Positions 34,456 to 44,553 are shown, counted from the stretch's first letter. The stretch: DNA of 64,000 nucleotides from Ruegeria sp. Ofav3-42 (GCF_022347725.1 NZ_JAKRGB010000002.1:62001-126000), one strand, 5' to 3'. Made by a program: numbers and translations. The notes: generated by a model not told the origin, from the letters alone.

Positions 34456-37239
34456 ATGCTTGATGCAAGCCCAACCAAGACCGTCACCTTCAACCTGAAC
34501 GGCGAAGATGTCACCGTGCCCGAAGGCTGGACCATCTGGGAAGCCGCCAAGGGGCAAGGTTTCACCATTCCGCACCTCTGCCACAAGCCGCAGCCGGGCT
34601 ATCGCCCGGACGGCAACTGCCGCGCCTGTATGGTCGAGGTGGAAGGCGAGCGCACTCTGGTCGCCTCGTGCATCCGTCCCGCAGCCGACGGTATGGTGGT
34701 CAAGACTGACACGGAGCGTGCCGAGAAGTCGCGCGCCATGGTCATGGAACTGCTGGTTGCTGACCAGCCGGAAGAGGCGCACGATACCTCCAGCCATTTC
34801 TGGGACATGGCCAAGCTGAACGATGTCAGCGACAGCCGTTTCCCGGCGAAAGAGGCCGAGAAGATCCCGCTGCTGGATGACAGCCACGTTGCAATGCGCG
34901 TTAATCTGGACGCCTGCATCAATTGTAACCTCTGCGTCCGGGCCTGCCGTGAAGTGCAGGTGAATGACGTGATCGGCATGGCAGGTCGCGGCCACACTGC
35001 GCAGGTGGTGTTCGATCAGCAGGATCCGATGGGCGATTCTACCTGTGTGGCCTGCGGTGAATGTGTTCAGGCCTGCCCGACGGGTGCCCTGATGCCAGCC
35101 ACTGTGTTGGACGACAAGCAGCAGGGTGACAGCAAGGATTATGACTCTGAAACCGAAAGTGTCTGCCCATTCTGCGGCGTGGGCTGCAAGGTCTCGCTGA
35201 AGGTCAAGGACGGCAAGGTCAAATACGTTGAGGGTATCAACGGCCCCGCAAACGAAGGCCGTCTGTGCGTCAAGGGCCGCTTTGGCTTTGACTACATCCA
35301 CCACCCACACCGCCTGACCAAGCCGCTGATCCGGCGTGAGGACGCGCCTGCCAAAGGGCTGAACGTCGATCCGGGTAATCTGGACACCCATTTCCGCGAA
35401 GCGACCTGGGAAGAGGCAATGGATCTGGCCGCCACCAAGCTGAAAGCGCTGCGCGAGGATGATCCGCGCAATGTTGCAGGTTTTGGTTCGGCTAAATGCA
35501 CCAACGAAGAAGCCTATCTGTTCCAGAAGTTCATCCGTCAGGGCTTCCGCCACAACAACGTCGACCACTGCACCCGTCTGTGCCACGCGTCGTCCGTTGC
35601 TGCTCTGATCGAGAATGTGGGTTCCGGCGCCGTGACCGCGACCTTCAACGAGATCGAAAACGCGGATGTGGCGATCATCATCGGCTCGAACCCGATCGAG
35701 AACCATCCGGTTGCTGCCACTTACTTCAAGCAGTTCGCCAAGCGCGGCGGCAAGCTGATCGTGATGGACCCGCGCGGTGTCGGTATGCGCAAGTTCGCAG
35801 ACGAAATGCTGCAATTCCGTCCGGGTGCGGATGTCTCGATGCTCAATGCGATCATGAACGTGATCGTCGAAGAAGAGCTGTATGACAGCCAGTACATCCA
35901 CCGCTGGACCGAGAACTGGGAAGCCGAGAAAGAGCACCTGCGTCAGTTTACGCCCGAAGCGATGTCCCCGATCTGTGGCATTGAGCCTGATCAGCTGCGC
36001 CGTGTCGCGCGCACCTTTGCGCAGGCCAAGGCCGGCCTGATCTTCTGGGGCATGGGCGTCAGCCAACACATCCACGGCACCGACAATTCGCGTTGCCTAA
36101 TCAGCCTTGCGCTGATGACCGGCAACGTTGGCAAACCCGGCGCGGGTCTGCACCCGCTGCGGGGGCAGAACAACGTCCAGGGGGCCTCGGACGCGGGCCT
36201 GATCCCGATGTTCCTGCCTGATTATCAGTCGGTTACGGACGACAGCATCCGGTCGAAGTTCAACAACGTTTGGAACTCGGACGACTTCTCGAACGAGAAG
36301 GGTCTGACGGTGACCGAGATCATCGATCAGGCGTATGCGGGCAACATCAAGGGTATGTATATTCAGGGTGAAAACCCTGCCATGTCCGACCCGGATGTGG
36401 GCCATGCGCGCGAAGCGCTGGCCAAGCTGGAGCTGATGATCGTGCAGGACATCTTCCTGACTGAGACGGCGAATTATGCCGACATCATCCTGCCCGCCTC
36501 GGCGCTGTATGAAAAGAACGGCACCGTGTCGAACACCAACCGTCAGGTGCAGCGTGTGCGTCCGGCCGTGACACCTCCGGGTGAGGCGCGCGAGGATTGG
36601 AAAATCACTGTCGAGCTGGCGCAGCGGATCGGGCTGAACTGGGATTACACCGACGTGTCTCAGGTCTTTGACGAGATGAAGCTGACGATGAACTCGCTCA
36701 ACAACATCACTTGGGATCGTCTGAAAACCGAAACCATCACCTACCCGTCGCTCAGCGAGACTGACCCGGGTCAGGCGATTGTGTTCGGTGACGGCTTCCC
36801 CCGTGCGGATGGCAGGGCGAAATTCACCCCGGCCAGCGTCATCCCGCCGGATGAAGCCCCGGATGATGAATATCCGATGATCGCCACCACCGGTCGTCAG
36901 TTGGAGCACTGGCATACGGGTTCGATGACCCGCCGCGCCAAGGTTCTGGATGCTGTTGAACCGGAAGCGAACTGCTCGCTGAACCCACGGACTCTGAAAC
37001 TGATGGGGATCGAACCGGGCGAGATGATCCGTCTGACCACCCGCCGCGGCTCGATTGAGATCATGGCGCGTGCGGACCGGGCGATTGCCGAGGATATGGT
37101 GTTCATCCCGTTTGCCTATGTCGAAGCGGCGGCGAACATCCTGACGAACTCGGCCATCGACCCCTATGGCAAGATCCCCGAGTTCAAGTTCTCGGCCATT
37201 CGCGTCGAAAAGATCGAAGACGCGATCGCGGCGGAATAA
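34456..37239 (+). CDS. fdsA: formate dehydrogenase alpha (molybdenum) subunit
   Basis: 927 residues, cytoplasmic. From the N terminus: a [2Fe-2S] domain (CHKPQPGYRPDGNCRAC), two ferredoxin [4Fe-4S] sites (CINCNLCVRAC, CVACGECVQAC), the cluster of the Mo-bisMGD domain (CPFCGVGC), then the molybdopterin domains. Catalytic Cys376 is in CTRLCHASSVAAL and is encoded by TGC, so this is not a selenoprotein. It starts 13 bases after the beta gene and ends before a strong terminator. The usual small subunit fdsD and the maturation gene fdhD/fdsC do not follow here. Confidence 0.96.
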   Translation: MLDASPTKTVTFNLNGEDVTVPEGWTIWEAAKGQGFTIPHLCHKPQPGYRPDGNCRACMVEVEGERTLVASCIRPAADGMVVKTDTERAEKSRAMVMELLVADQPEEAHDTSSHFWDMAKLNDVSDSRFPAKEAEKIPLLDDSHVAMRVNLDACINCNLCVRACREVQVNDVIGMAGRGHTAQVVFDQQDPMGDSTCVACGECVQACPTGALMPATVLDDKQQGDSKDYDSETESVCPFCGVGCKVSLKVKDGKVKYVEGINGPANEGRLCVKGRFGFDYIHHPHRLTKPLIRREDAPAKGLNVDPGNLDTHFREATWEEAMDLAATKLKALREDDPRNVAGFGSAKCTNEEAYLFQKFIRQGFRHNNVDHCTRLCHASSVAALIENVGSGAVTATFNEIENADVAIIIGSNPIENHPVAATYFKQFAKRGGKLIVMDPRGVGMRKFADEMLQFRPGADVSMLNAIMNVIVEEELYDSQYIHRWTENWEAEKEHLRQFTPEAMSPICGIEPDQLRRVARTFAQAKAGLIFWGMGVSQHIHGTDNSRCLISLALMTGNVGKPGAGLHPLRGQNNVQGASDAGLIPMFLPDYQSVTDDSIRSKFNNVWNSDDFSNEKGLTVTEIIDQAYAGNIKGMYIQGENPAMSDPDVGHAREALAKLELMIVQDIFLTETANYADIILPASALYEKNGTVSNTNRQVQRVRPAVTPPGEAREDWKITVELAQRIGLNWDYTDVSQVFDEMKLTMNSLNNITWDRLKTETITYPSLSETDPGQAIVFGDGFPRADGRAKFTPASVIPPDEAPDDEYPMIATTGRQLEHWHTGSMTRRAKVLDAVEPEANCSLNPRTLKLMGIEPGEMIRLTTRRGSIEIMARADRAIAEDMVFIPFAYVEAAANILTNSAIDPYGKIPEFKFSAIRVEKIEDAIAAE

Positions 37240-37258
37240 CGCTATCACTCTCACGGAA

Positions 37259-37286
37259 GAGGCGGCCCCAGTGGCCGCCTTTTTCT
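37259..37286 (+). terminator. intrinsic terminator after fdsA
   Basis: AGGCGGCC (37260-37267) pairs perfectly with GGCCGCCT (37273-37280) around five bases, followed by TTTTTC. Confidence 0.93.
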
Positions 37287-37347
37287 TTCCTTGACAGCGG
37301 GTTAACTGCGGCCAACCCTGTCACCGTCTTTGGTGGAGGAGTTGCAT

Positions 37348-38154
37348 ATGGCGCGCCGCTTTGTCGATTTATCCGTTCCGTTGGAAACCGGGATCGTGTC
37401 AGACCCGCCGATCATGCTGCCGGAAATCGAATATTTGACGCATGATCAGACTGCTGAACAGGTCATGTCTTTTTTCCCCGGGCTTCAGAAAGAGGACCTT
37501 CCGGGGGGCGAGGGGTGGGCCATAGAACGGTTGCGGATTGCCACGCATAACGGCACCCATCTGGATGCGCCCTACCACCACCATTCCACGATGAACAAGG
37601 GAGAGCGGGCCATCACAATCGACGAGGTTCCGCTGGAATGGTGCATGAACCCCGGTGTGAAACTGGATTTCCGCCATTTTGATGATGGCTATGTGGTGAC
37701 GGCGGCGGATGTCGAGGCCGAATTAAAGCGCATTGGCCATGACCTGCGTCCATTGGATATCGTGGTCGTGAATACCTCGGCCGGAACGCAATACGGGCAG
37801 CCCGATTATCTGATGAAAGGGTGCGGCATGGGGCGCGAGGCAACCTTGTATTTGACCGAGCGCGGTGTGCGTGTGACTGGAACCGACGCCTGGAGTTGGG
37901 ACGCACCGTTTCCCTTGACGGCGCAAGAGTATGCTGAAACGCAGGACCCGTCGATCATTTGGGAAGGGCATCGGGCGTCGATGGATATCGGGTATTGTCA
38001 CATGGAAAAGCTGACGAACCTTGAGTCCTTGCCGCCCACGGGGTTCGAGATCTCCTGCTTCCCATTCAAGATCAAAGGGGCATCGGCAGGTTTCGTGCGC
38101 GCCGTCGCGATCTTTGAAACCCACGAAGGAGCAACTGATGCAGCTGACGCCTGA
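37348..38154 (+). CDS. cyclase family (kynurenine formamidase-like) hydrolase
   Basis: 268 residues from the ATG at 37348, with GGAGGAG upstream. The metal motif HNGTHLDAPYHHH (H-x-G-T-H-x-D-A-P-x-H) is that of the cyclase/arylformamidase family, which binds Zn or Mn and hydrolyses amides or lactones. The C-terminal PFKIKGASAGFVRAVAIFE is also typical. The sequence does not decide between kynurenine formamidase, isatin hydrolase and another activity. Its last 17 bases overlap the thioesterase gene, so the two are coupled. Confidence 0.82.
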   Translation: MARRFVDLSVPLETGIVSDPPIMLPEIEYLTHDQTAEQVMSFFPGLQKEDLPGGEGWAIERLRIATHNGTHLDAPYHHHSTMNKGERAITIDEVPLEWCMNPGVKLDFRHFDDGYVVTAADVEAELKRIGHDLRPLDIVVVNTSAGTQYGQPDYLMKGCGMGREATLYLTERGVRVTGTDAWSWDAPFPLTAQEYAETQDPSIIWEGHRASMDIGYCHMEKLTNLESLPPTGFEISCFPFKIKGASAGFVRAVAIFETHEGATDAADA

Positions 38155-38656
38155 AACACTGGCCGGACATGACGGTCCGTATGACGCCCCGGTTGAGTTC
38201 CACGGGTTCAAGGCGCGCCCGGAATGGATCGACTATAACGGACACATGAACGTTGGTTATTACGGCGTCGCCTTCGACAACGCGCTGGAATTGTTGATGG
38301 TGGATCACCTTGGGCTGGGCGAGGCTCAGGTCAAGGCCATAGGGCAGGGGCCGTACATCCTGCAATCGCACATGAATTTCCTGCGCGAGGTGCTGGAGGG
38401 TGAGTCTTTCTGTATCCGGTTTCGCCTGCTGGACGCGGATCACAAACGCGGCCACTACTTTGCCCAAATGGTGTCTGAAAAGGACGGCGTGGTTTGTGCC
38501 ACTCAGGAGGCATTGTTCATGAACGTCAGTCATACGACGGGCCGTTCGGTGCCTTACCCGGACTGGGCCGTGGCACGTCTGCAGCGCATGGTGAGTGATC
38601 ACGCCGGTTTGGATTCTGCGCCGGAGGTCGGCCAGCAGATCGGTATTCGCAGGTAA
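38138..38656 (+). CDS. hotdog-fold acyl-CoA thioesterase
   Basis: 172 residues. The signature ARPEWIDYNGHMNVGYYGVAFDNA is the active-site region of 4-hydroxybenzoyl-CoA-type thioesterases (Asp and the NGHMN turn). It is reminiscent of betainyl-CoA thioesterase in carnitine degradation (RPEWVDYNGH-type motif), but no carnitine genes are present nearby. GAAGGAG precedes the ATG at 38138, which lies inside the end of the cyclase gene. It is convergent with tamB, 15 bp away. Confidence 0.8.
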   Translation: MQLTPETLAGHDGPYDAPVEFHGFKARPEWIDYNGHMNVGYYGVAFDNALELLMVDHLGLGEAQVKAIGQGPYILQSHMNFLREVLEGESFCIRFRLLDADHKRGHYFAQMVSEKDGVVCATQEALFMNVSHTTGRSVPYPDWAVARLQRMVSDHAGLDSAPEVGQQIGIRR

Positions 38657-38671
38657 TAACCGGCTTTCTGC

Positions 38672-41600
38672 TTAGTAATCCCGCGAGAAGAACACCCCGA
38701 CGCCGGTTTCCCCCCGACCGTCAACTGTGCCTTTGACCGTGAAGTTGTCGGTGACGTCCAGATTCAGGTTCACCTCAGTGTCGCCTTCGGTATTCACCGT
38801 GAAATCGGTGTACAGATTGTCACTCAGATAAGCGCCGGCACCCAAACGTCCCGCACCGCCTTCAGTGGCCCCGATATCGACCGTGTCCAGGCCCGTCGAC
38901 TCTCGCAATCCTTTGGTCGCGTCGCCCCCTGCACCGCTGAGCTGTGCCAGGGACGCCGCCATCTGTGCGATCACGAACGGCGACAGTTCCGAGAAACGGT
39001 TGCCGAACAGCAGCATGGCCAGGGCTTCTTCTGCCGGACGCTCGGGGTCGGAAAAGACGTCGACCTCGGGCGCGTCCAGGGGGCCGGCGATTTCGATGGT
39101 TGCGGTGCCGTCTGATGTGCTGGTTGAGGATTCGAACTCGATATAGGGCGTCAGGTCACCTTGCAGCGTCACAAGGCCTTTGGTCAGCGCCAGCCTGCGC
39201 CCCAGAATGTCAAAGTTACCACGGATCAGTTCGATCTGGCCGGACGGAATGACCGAAGAGGTGGTGCCGCCAATGTGTATACGTCCACCCAGCTCTGCGT
39301 TGACGCCACGGCCGCGAACGAAAACGGCCTTCGGTGCCAACAGGCTGACGTCCAGTGCAATACGAGACGCGCTCTTTTCCGCGCCTTCTTCCTCGACAAG
39401 GCCCGCGCGTTCGCGGGTTACATAGCTGGCGCGGCTTTCGTTCACGTGAATGATGTCAGGGATCGGCGCGGCACCTACGGCCCCCGCCGCAGCCGCCAGA
39501 TTGATATTGGTTTCGTCGAACGTGATCTGCCCGGCAATCGAACTGTTCCCGGCCAGGGCTCCGGTCATCGCGATTTGCCCGTTAAGGGTGGTTTCAAAAA
39601 GCAATTTATCGGTTAGCACGACGCTGTTGAGCGCGGTTGTAACATTTGCGTTGAACGGCGGCGTCAGGTCGATTGGACCACTGACGGTAAAGTTGCCGCC
39701 GGCTCTGGGACCGCCGCTAAGCGATACTGTAGCCCGGCTTTGCGCAAGTTCGACCGAACCGCTGATACCTGTGATTGTTTGTCCTGCAGCCGGAATTGCC
39801 AGTGAAGTGCCTGACGTTGTGATTGATCCTGACAGGGATTCCAGTGCGGGCTTGCCGGACAGAGACAGGTCGTAGCGGGCATTCCCGTCGATTTTGTTGG
39901 GCGTGATGAAGATGTTGGCGATGCCCAGATTTACACCACCGACCGCCTTGAGATCGGCTTCGCCGGTGTTTTCATCGAACGTGCCAGAAACGTCGCTGTT
40001 GATTTGGGCCGGACCTTCGGCCTTGGCATCGATCGTCCAGACACCCTTGTTGCGCTTTGCGCTGCCATTGGCGGCGATGGTGCCGGGAAACTCGGGAACG
40101 AACCTTTCGATACGGTTGAACTTGGCGTCAAAGTCCAGATCCGCAGAGCCGTCGCTGTCGACGGTACCCACAAGCTTGGCATATGAACTGTCGGGGCCGT
40201 TCAGGTTGGCGGTACCCTCAATCCCGGACGATGTTGGGGCCACATTCCCATCCAGTGTCAACGGGCCGGACATTGTATTCAAGATCCGCGCCAGATCATC
40301 AAGCTTGACCGAATAGTCCAACCCGCCGGACTCGCGATTCACTTTCCCGGATGCCGTCGCAGCTATGGCGGTGCCGTTCAGGCGGAAATTCTGGATGTCG
40401 AGGCCTTGCTCACCGTTTTCGGCATCAACGGTCAGGGTCGTTTCGCCCTGGATCAGCTTGTCCACGATGTCGATACCAGTCTGAATGTCGTTGGCGTCGA
40501 GATTTCCCTGTACGTCGAAAACCCGGCTGGAAAGTGTGCCGCTGCCCTGAACATTTACCGCGACAGAGCCGAACAGATCACGTCCCGCAAGGCCGGAAAA
40601 CAAGGACAGGTCCGGAACATTCAGCCGGGCTTGTCCATCGGCAGACAGATCGCCGGTCGGGTCTTCGATCGTTGCCTGAACCTGTGCGCTCAGGGCTTTG
40701 CCGTTCACGGTTGCATTTCGGATATCGATACTGTCAGTGGTTCTGACGCCATCCCATTCGATCTCGGTTCTGCCTGTCAGCAGGGGATCGATATCGGTCA
40801 TTCCGGTCTTGATATTCTGTCCGATCACAGTCGCTGTGCCGTCAAATTCCAGCGTTTGCACCGTACCCTTGCCGTCGACGGTCGCCTGCAGCGCGCCGCC
40901 CAGTTCGCGCTTGGCTAAGCCAGAGAATACGGACAAATCCGATGCGTTGACTCGTGCTTGGCCGTCGATGGTCAGGTTGCCGTCCGGAGTTGTCACGAAG
41001 CCACTTGCCACGGCATTGGCCGCCTCGCTGACCAAATCGAATTCTCGAATTGTGATACCGTCGGTGCCACGGCTGCCGTCCAGAGTGATTGTCGTTTCCC
41101 CGGTGATCACCGGATCAATGTCGTCACGGCCCGTCGACAGATCGCGGCCCTGAACCACCACTTTGCCGTCGAAACTGCGCTCAAGCGGCGAGCCTTTTCC
41201 TTCGACCCGAGCCGAAACCTGCCCACCAAGGTCCAGCTTGGCCAGATCCGAAAAGCGCGCCAAATCGGTTGCGTCCAGCGATGCGGAGCCATCGACCGTC
41301 AAACCGCTGGTCAGGCCGTCAATCAGCGCATCCAGCGCCAAGGTGTAGTCAGTGCCCACAAGTTCGAAATCGGACAGCCGCACGGACTGGTCGCTGCTAT
41401 AGTCGAATTGACCGTCTAACGTAATCCGCTCACCCAAAGCTGAATTCAGGGCAGGATCGGCCATGTCTATTCCGCTGACCGTTGCCTGAACATCACCGTC
41501 GACCGTCAATACTTCGCCCTGGTCCAAAGTCCCCTGAGCGGTAATCCGGGCATCCCCCAGCTTGGCCTGCGGTGACGCGAACTCGTTCGCGGTCAGGCTC

Positions 41601-42751
41601 AGGTCCCAGAGGTTGCCGTTCTGGCGATCAAACAGGGCCGATAGCTGCGCCGACTTTATCGACGTGTCGCCCCCTGCAACTGGAAGTACAACTGTTTGCC
41701 CATCTGGTGGGGTGATACGCCCCTGTAGGGCCGCCAGCTGCAATTCGCTGCCTTCCCCCAGTTGCAACTCGCCCTTCAGATCCAGCGCTTGCGTGGTGAG
41801 TTCCAGGTCCGAGATATCCAGCGCGCCTTCGGGCTTGGTTTGCCCGTCCACGTACAGTCGCGATTTCGGGCCGAAGAACGGATCGATATCCGGCCCCAGA
41901 AACGGTGTCAGGTCGCCGTTCAGATCTGTGGTAAACGCTATGCCGTCAGCTGCGCCGCCCTCGGCTGCCTGCAGGCGAACTTGCCCGGTGACACGCATCT
42001 GGTTGTTGCTGCTCAGGCCGATATCCGCGGTGAAATCCGTCAGTGGGCCTGCACCTTTGGCGGTCAATCCAACGGGTGGACTGTCCGGGATTTTCAGCGC
42101 TGTCGAAATTAGGCCACCCGACGCCTCGGTCACCTGTAAATCCAGATTGATCTCGCTGGTGGAGTTTTGGAATCCGGCCGCCAACTTGATCTCATCCCCC
42201 GCGCGATCCAGCCGGATAACGTCCAGATTGGTGTCCAGCGTTCCGTCGGCCAGCGACAGGTTGCCGGTTACGCTCAGGTCGGCTGCAACACCGATCAGCG
42301 GTTCCCCCAGGGACAGGTCATCCACCCGGATTTCGCCGATTTCGATGGCAACCGGCAGTTCGGGCAGCTGGAATGGCTGCGTTTCAGCCGAAGCTGGCGC
42401 TTCTTCTTTCGTTGTGGTGCCGGGCGCGCGGGCAATGTCGATCTCTTGCGCGGTCAGGGCGTTGACCGAGAACCGGCCCCGGATCAGGGCGAGGCGGTTC
42501 CAGTCCAGCTGGGCGTCCTTGATGGTCAGCCAGACGCCTTCATCGTCGGCCACCGTTATTTCTTCGATCGTTGCGCGGGCGCTCAGTGCCCCTTGCAGGC
42601 CTTTGACGGTCACGTTTTGGTCGTCACCTGACAGCGTGTCCTGCAGGAACCGCTCTAACATGCTGCCGCCTTCATCCTGCGCTGCAACAGGCAGGGGGCC
42701 AGATATGATCAGCCCTGTGATCAGCAAGGGATATGCGCGCTGTCCAATCAA
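38672..42751 (-). CDS. tamB: translocation and assembly module protein TamB
   Basis: 1359 residues. TamB spans the periplasm as a long beta-taco that carries lipids or assists outer-membrane assembly with TamA. An N-terminal hydrophobic segment (LLITGLIISGPLPVAAQ) anchors or exports it. The middle is built of repeats, with three near copies of about 110 residues starting at DLARFSDLAKLDLGGQV, DLSVFSGLAKRELGGAL and DLSLFSGLAGRDLFGSV. The C-terminal DUF490 domain ends in GVGVFFSRDY. It overlaps tamA by four bases (TamA stop within ATGA). Confidence 0.93.
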   Translation of the reverse strand: MIGQRAYPLLITGLIISGPLPVAAQDEGGSMLERFLQDTLSGDDQNVTVKGLQGALSARATIEEITVADDEGVWLTIKDAQLDWNRLALIRGRFSVNALTAQEIDIARAPGTTTKEEAPASAETQPFQLPELPVAIEIGEIRVDDLSLGEPLIGVAADLSVTGNLSLADGTLDTNLDVIRLDRAGDEIKLAAGFQNSTSEINLDLQVTEASGGLISTALKIPDSPPVGLTAKGAGPLTDFTADIGLSSNNQMRVTGQVRLQAAEGGAADGIAFTTDLNGDLTPFLGPDIDPFFGPKSRLYVDGQTKPEGALDISDLELTTQALDLKGELQLGEGSELQLAALQGRITPPDGQTVVLPVAGGDTSIKSAQLSALFDRQNGNLWDLSLTANEFASPQAKLGDARITAQGTLDQGEVLTVDGDVQATVSGIDMADPALNSALGERITLDGQFDYSSDQSVRLSDFELVGTDYTLALDALIDGLTSGLTVDGSASLDATDLARFSDLAKLDLGGQVSARVEGKGSPLERSFDGKVVVQGRDLSTGRDDIDPVITGETTITLDGSRGTDGITIREFDLVSEAANAVASGFVTTPDGNLTIDGQARVNASDLSVFSGLAKRELGGALQATVDGKGTVQTLEFDGTATVIGQNIKTGMTDIDPLLTGRTEIEWDGVRTTDSIDIRNATVNGKALSAQVQATIEDPTGDLSADGQARLNVPDLSLFSGLAGRDLFGSVAVNVQGSGTLSSRVFDVQGNLDANDIQTGIDIVDKLIQGETTLTVDAENGEQGLDIQNFRLNGTAIAATASGKVNRESGGLDYSVKLDDLARILNTMSGPLTLDGNVAPTSSGIEGTANLNGPDSSYAKLVGTVDSDGSADLDFDAKFNRIERFVPEFPGTIAANGSAKRNKGVWTIDAKAEGPAQINSDVSGTFDENTGEADLKAVGGVNLGIANIFITPNKIDGNARYDLSLSGKPALESLSGSITTSGTSLAIPAAGQTITGISGSVELAQSRATVSLSGGPRAGGNFTVSGPIDLTPPFNANVTTALNSVVLTDKLLFETTLNGQIAMTGALAGNSSIAGQITFDETNINLAAAAGAVGAAPIPDIIHVNESRASYVTRERAGLVEEEGAEKSASRIALDVSLLAPKAVFVRGRGVNAELGGRIHIGGTTSSVIPSGQIELIRGNFDILGRRLALTKGLVTLQGDLTPYIEFESSTSTSDGTATIEIAGPLDAPEVDVFSDPERPAEEALAMLLFGNRFSELSPFVIAQMAASLAQLSGAGGDATKGLRESTGLDTVDIGATEGGAGRLGAGAYLSDNLYTDFTVNTEGDTEVNLNLDVTDNFTVKGTVDGRGETGVGVFFSRDY

Positions 42752-44553
42752 AATGCCTGTCCGATCCCGATGTAGAATTGCAGACCGTTCCCCGTGTCGC
42801 CCTGAACCGGCACGGCCAGATCCAGTCGCAGTGGGCCAAAGCCGCCCAAATCATACCGTACCCCAAGCCCGGCGCCCGAGTGGTATTCGGCACCGCTGCC
42901 GATAAATGATGACGTGTCCACTGTACCGTAGTCGTAAAACCCGACGAGAGATATCGCTTCGGTCACTTTGCCCCGAACTTCGGCGGATAGCCCAAGGAAG
43001 GATTTACCGCCCGCGACTCCGGTGCCAACGGGGATGCCGAGGCTTTCATAAGGTTGGCCACGCACCGTCCCGGCACCGCCCGAGAAGAACAGGAAATCCG
43101 GGGTCACCCCGTCTGGAGACGGACCGATAACCGATCCAAGCTGCACACGACCTGCCAGAACAATCCTGCCGCCGGTGCCGAGGCTGGTATAGCTGCGCCC
43201 GTCGAAAAACAAGCGGATGCCGCTCTCGGTGTCGGACAATCCGGCAAACGGCATGATCTGAGAATCCAGATAATACCCGCGCGTTGCGCTGACCTTGCTG
43301 TCGCGTTGATCCCACTCCGACCGGAAGGGGATGATAAAATACCGGAACCTGCGGTCGTCGCCGTATGCGTCGTCGGCACTGGACCATTGAAACCCAGCCG
43401 AAGCCTCAGCGTACAGGCGGTCAGAAAACGTGCGCCGGGCACCATAGCCCAGCGAAGCACGCGTCACATTGTAGTTGTCGGTGTTTCGCCGCTCCAGAAT
43501 GGCGTTCCAGAATGTACTGTCATCAGGGCCCAGCCGGTCAGGCTGATCCAGGCGCAGGCCGATCCGGCCGTCCAGATCCTCGGACCCGCCGATGTTGCGA
43601 ATGGCGGCTTCAAACCGAAGACGTTCCGCCCGCCGGAACACGTTGCGATGTGTCCAGGTTGCGGTCACGTCTATCCCGTCGCGTGAGGCGATTTCGAACC
43701 CGAAGGTCAACTGGCGCTTGGGCATGTCCTCGAACGTTGCGTCGAAATCCAAAGTTCCGTCCGGGTTTGGTTCCTCCCGCTCTTCAATCGCAACGACATT
43801 GAAGGTTCCGGTCCGTCGTAACCGCGTGCCGACTTTCTGGATTTTTTCCGGAGAGAACACTTCACCCGACGGAAACCCTGCGATCTTCTCAATCGACCGG
43901 TGGCGCACGTCCGTGTCGCCCTTGATGAACATCTTGCCAAATCGCAGGCGCGGGCCGGGGGCCAGGTCTATCTCTGCATCCAGCTTGGCCTCTGCATGGC
44001 GCGCAATGACATTCTGGCCCTCGACCCCGGCCTTGGCATGGCCTGCGTCTCGCCATCCCTGCACGCCGGCAGAGGATGCCTGCTGAATGGCTCCGGTTGT
44101 GGCCAGCTTACCGATGGCGAATTCTTCGGGCAGAACCGTCTCGGGCGCCAATGGTTGCACGATCGCCTCACCAAAGGTGAATTTGGGACCAGTGTTGACG
44201 GTGATGACCGCCCGGTTGATTTGCGCCGGTACGCTGAGCGAGCTGATTTCAGCCGCCTCTTGTCCGTCCAGTTTGATGCTGACGACAGGGCTGAAATATC
44301 CTTCGTCATATAGAATCTGAACGATCGTTCTGTAGTCAGACAGGGCTGCTGAGAGGATTTCCAGTGGTGTGTCCAATCCGCGGGATTCTGCGGTCGTGAC
44401 CGAAGAAGTCTCTTCCAGCCGGTCGACAAGTTCTTCGGAACCACCCGGAACCGACAGGGTCGTTTCCAATGCGGCCAGAGAGGTCGGCAAGGTAACTGCA
44501 AGCGCGCCGAGAAGGCAATTCTTCACAAAGGCTCGTGGCCTGCTCCTCGGCAT
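42748..44553 (-). CDS. tamA: translocation and assembly module protein TamA (BamA family)
   Basis: 601 residues from ATG 44553, with GGAG upstream; a further in-frame start exists at 44604 but adds 17 residues before the signal peptide. The signal peptide ends near PTSLAALE. POTRA domains occupy roughly residues 25-270, then a 16-stranded Omp85 barrel follows, ending YIGIGQAF. The barrel motif GGAGTVRGQPYESLG is the conserved L6 loop (VRGY/F type) that lies in the pore. It is coupled to tamB. Confidence 0.93.
   Translation of the reverse strand: MPRSRPRAFVKNCLLGALAVTLPTSLAALETTLSVPGGSEELVDRLEETSSVTTAESRGLDTPLEILSAALSDYRTIVQILYDEGYFSPVVSIKLDGQEAAEISSLSVPAQINRAVITVNTGPKFTFGEAIVQPLAPETVLPEEFAIGKLATTGAIQQASSAGVQGWRDAGHAKAGVEGQNVIARHAEAKLDAEIDLAPGPRLRFGKMFIKGDTDVRHRSIEKIAGFPSGEVFSPEKIQKVGTRLRRTGTFNVVAIEEREEPNPDGTLDFDATFEDMPKRQLTFGFEIASRDGIDVTATWTHRNVFRRAERLRFEAAIRNIGGSEDLDGRIGLRLDQPDRLGPDDSTFWNAILERRNTDNYNVTRASLGYGARRTFSDRLYAEASAGFQWSSADDAYGDDRRFRYFIIPFRSEWDQRDSKVSATRGYYLDSQIMPFAGLSDTESGIRLFFDGRSYTSLGTGGRIVLAGRVQLGSVIGPSPDGVTPDFLFFSGGAGTVRGQPYESLGIPVGTGVAGGKSFLGLSAEVRGKVTEAISLVGFYDYGTVDTSSFIGSGAEYHSGAGLGVRYDLGGFGPLRLDLAVPVQGDTGNGLQFYIGIGQAF

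Noticed and set aside
35572..35583. possible selenocysteine at the formate dehydrogenase active site
   Set aside because: The active-site codon at 35581 is TGC (Cys), so it is not a selenocysteine codon.
34414..36075. 553-codon minus-strand frame opposite fdsA
   Set aside because: Shadow of a GC-rich, strongly biased gene; fdsA motifs on the plus strand are complete.
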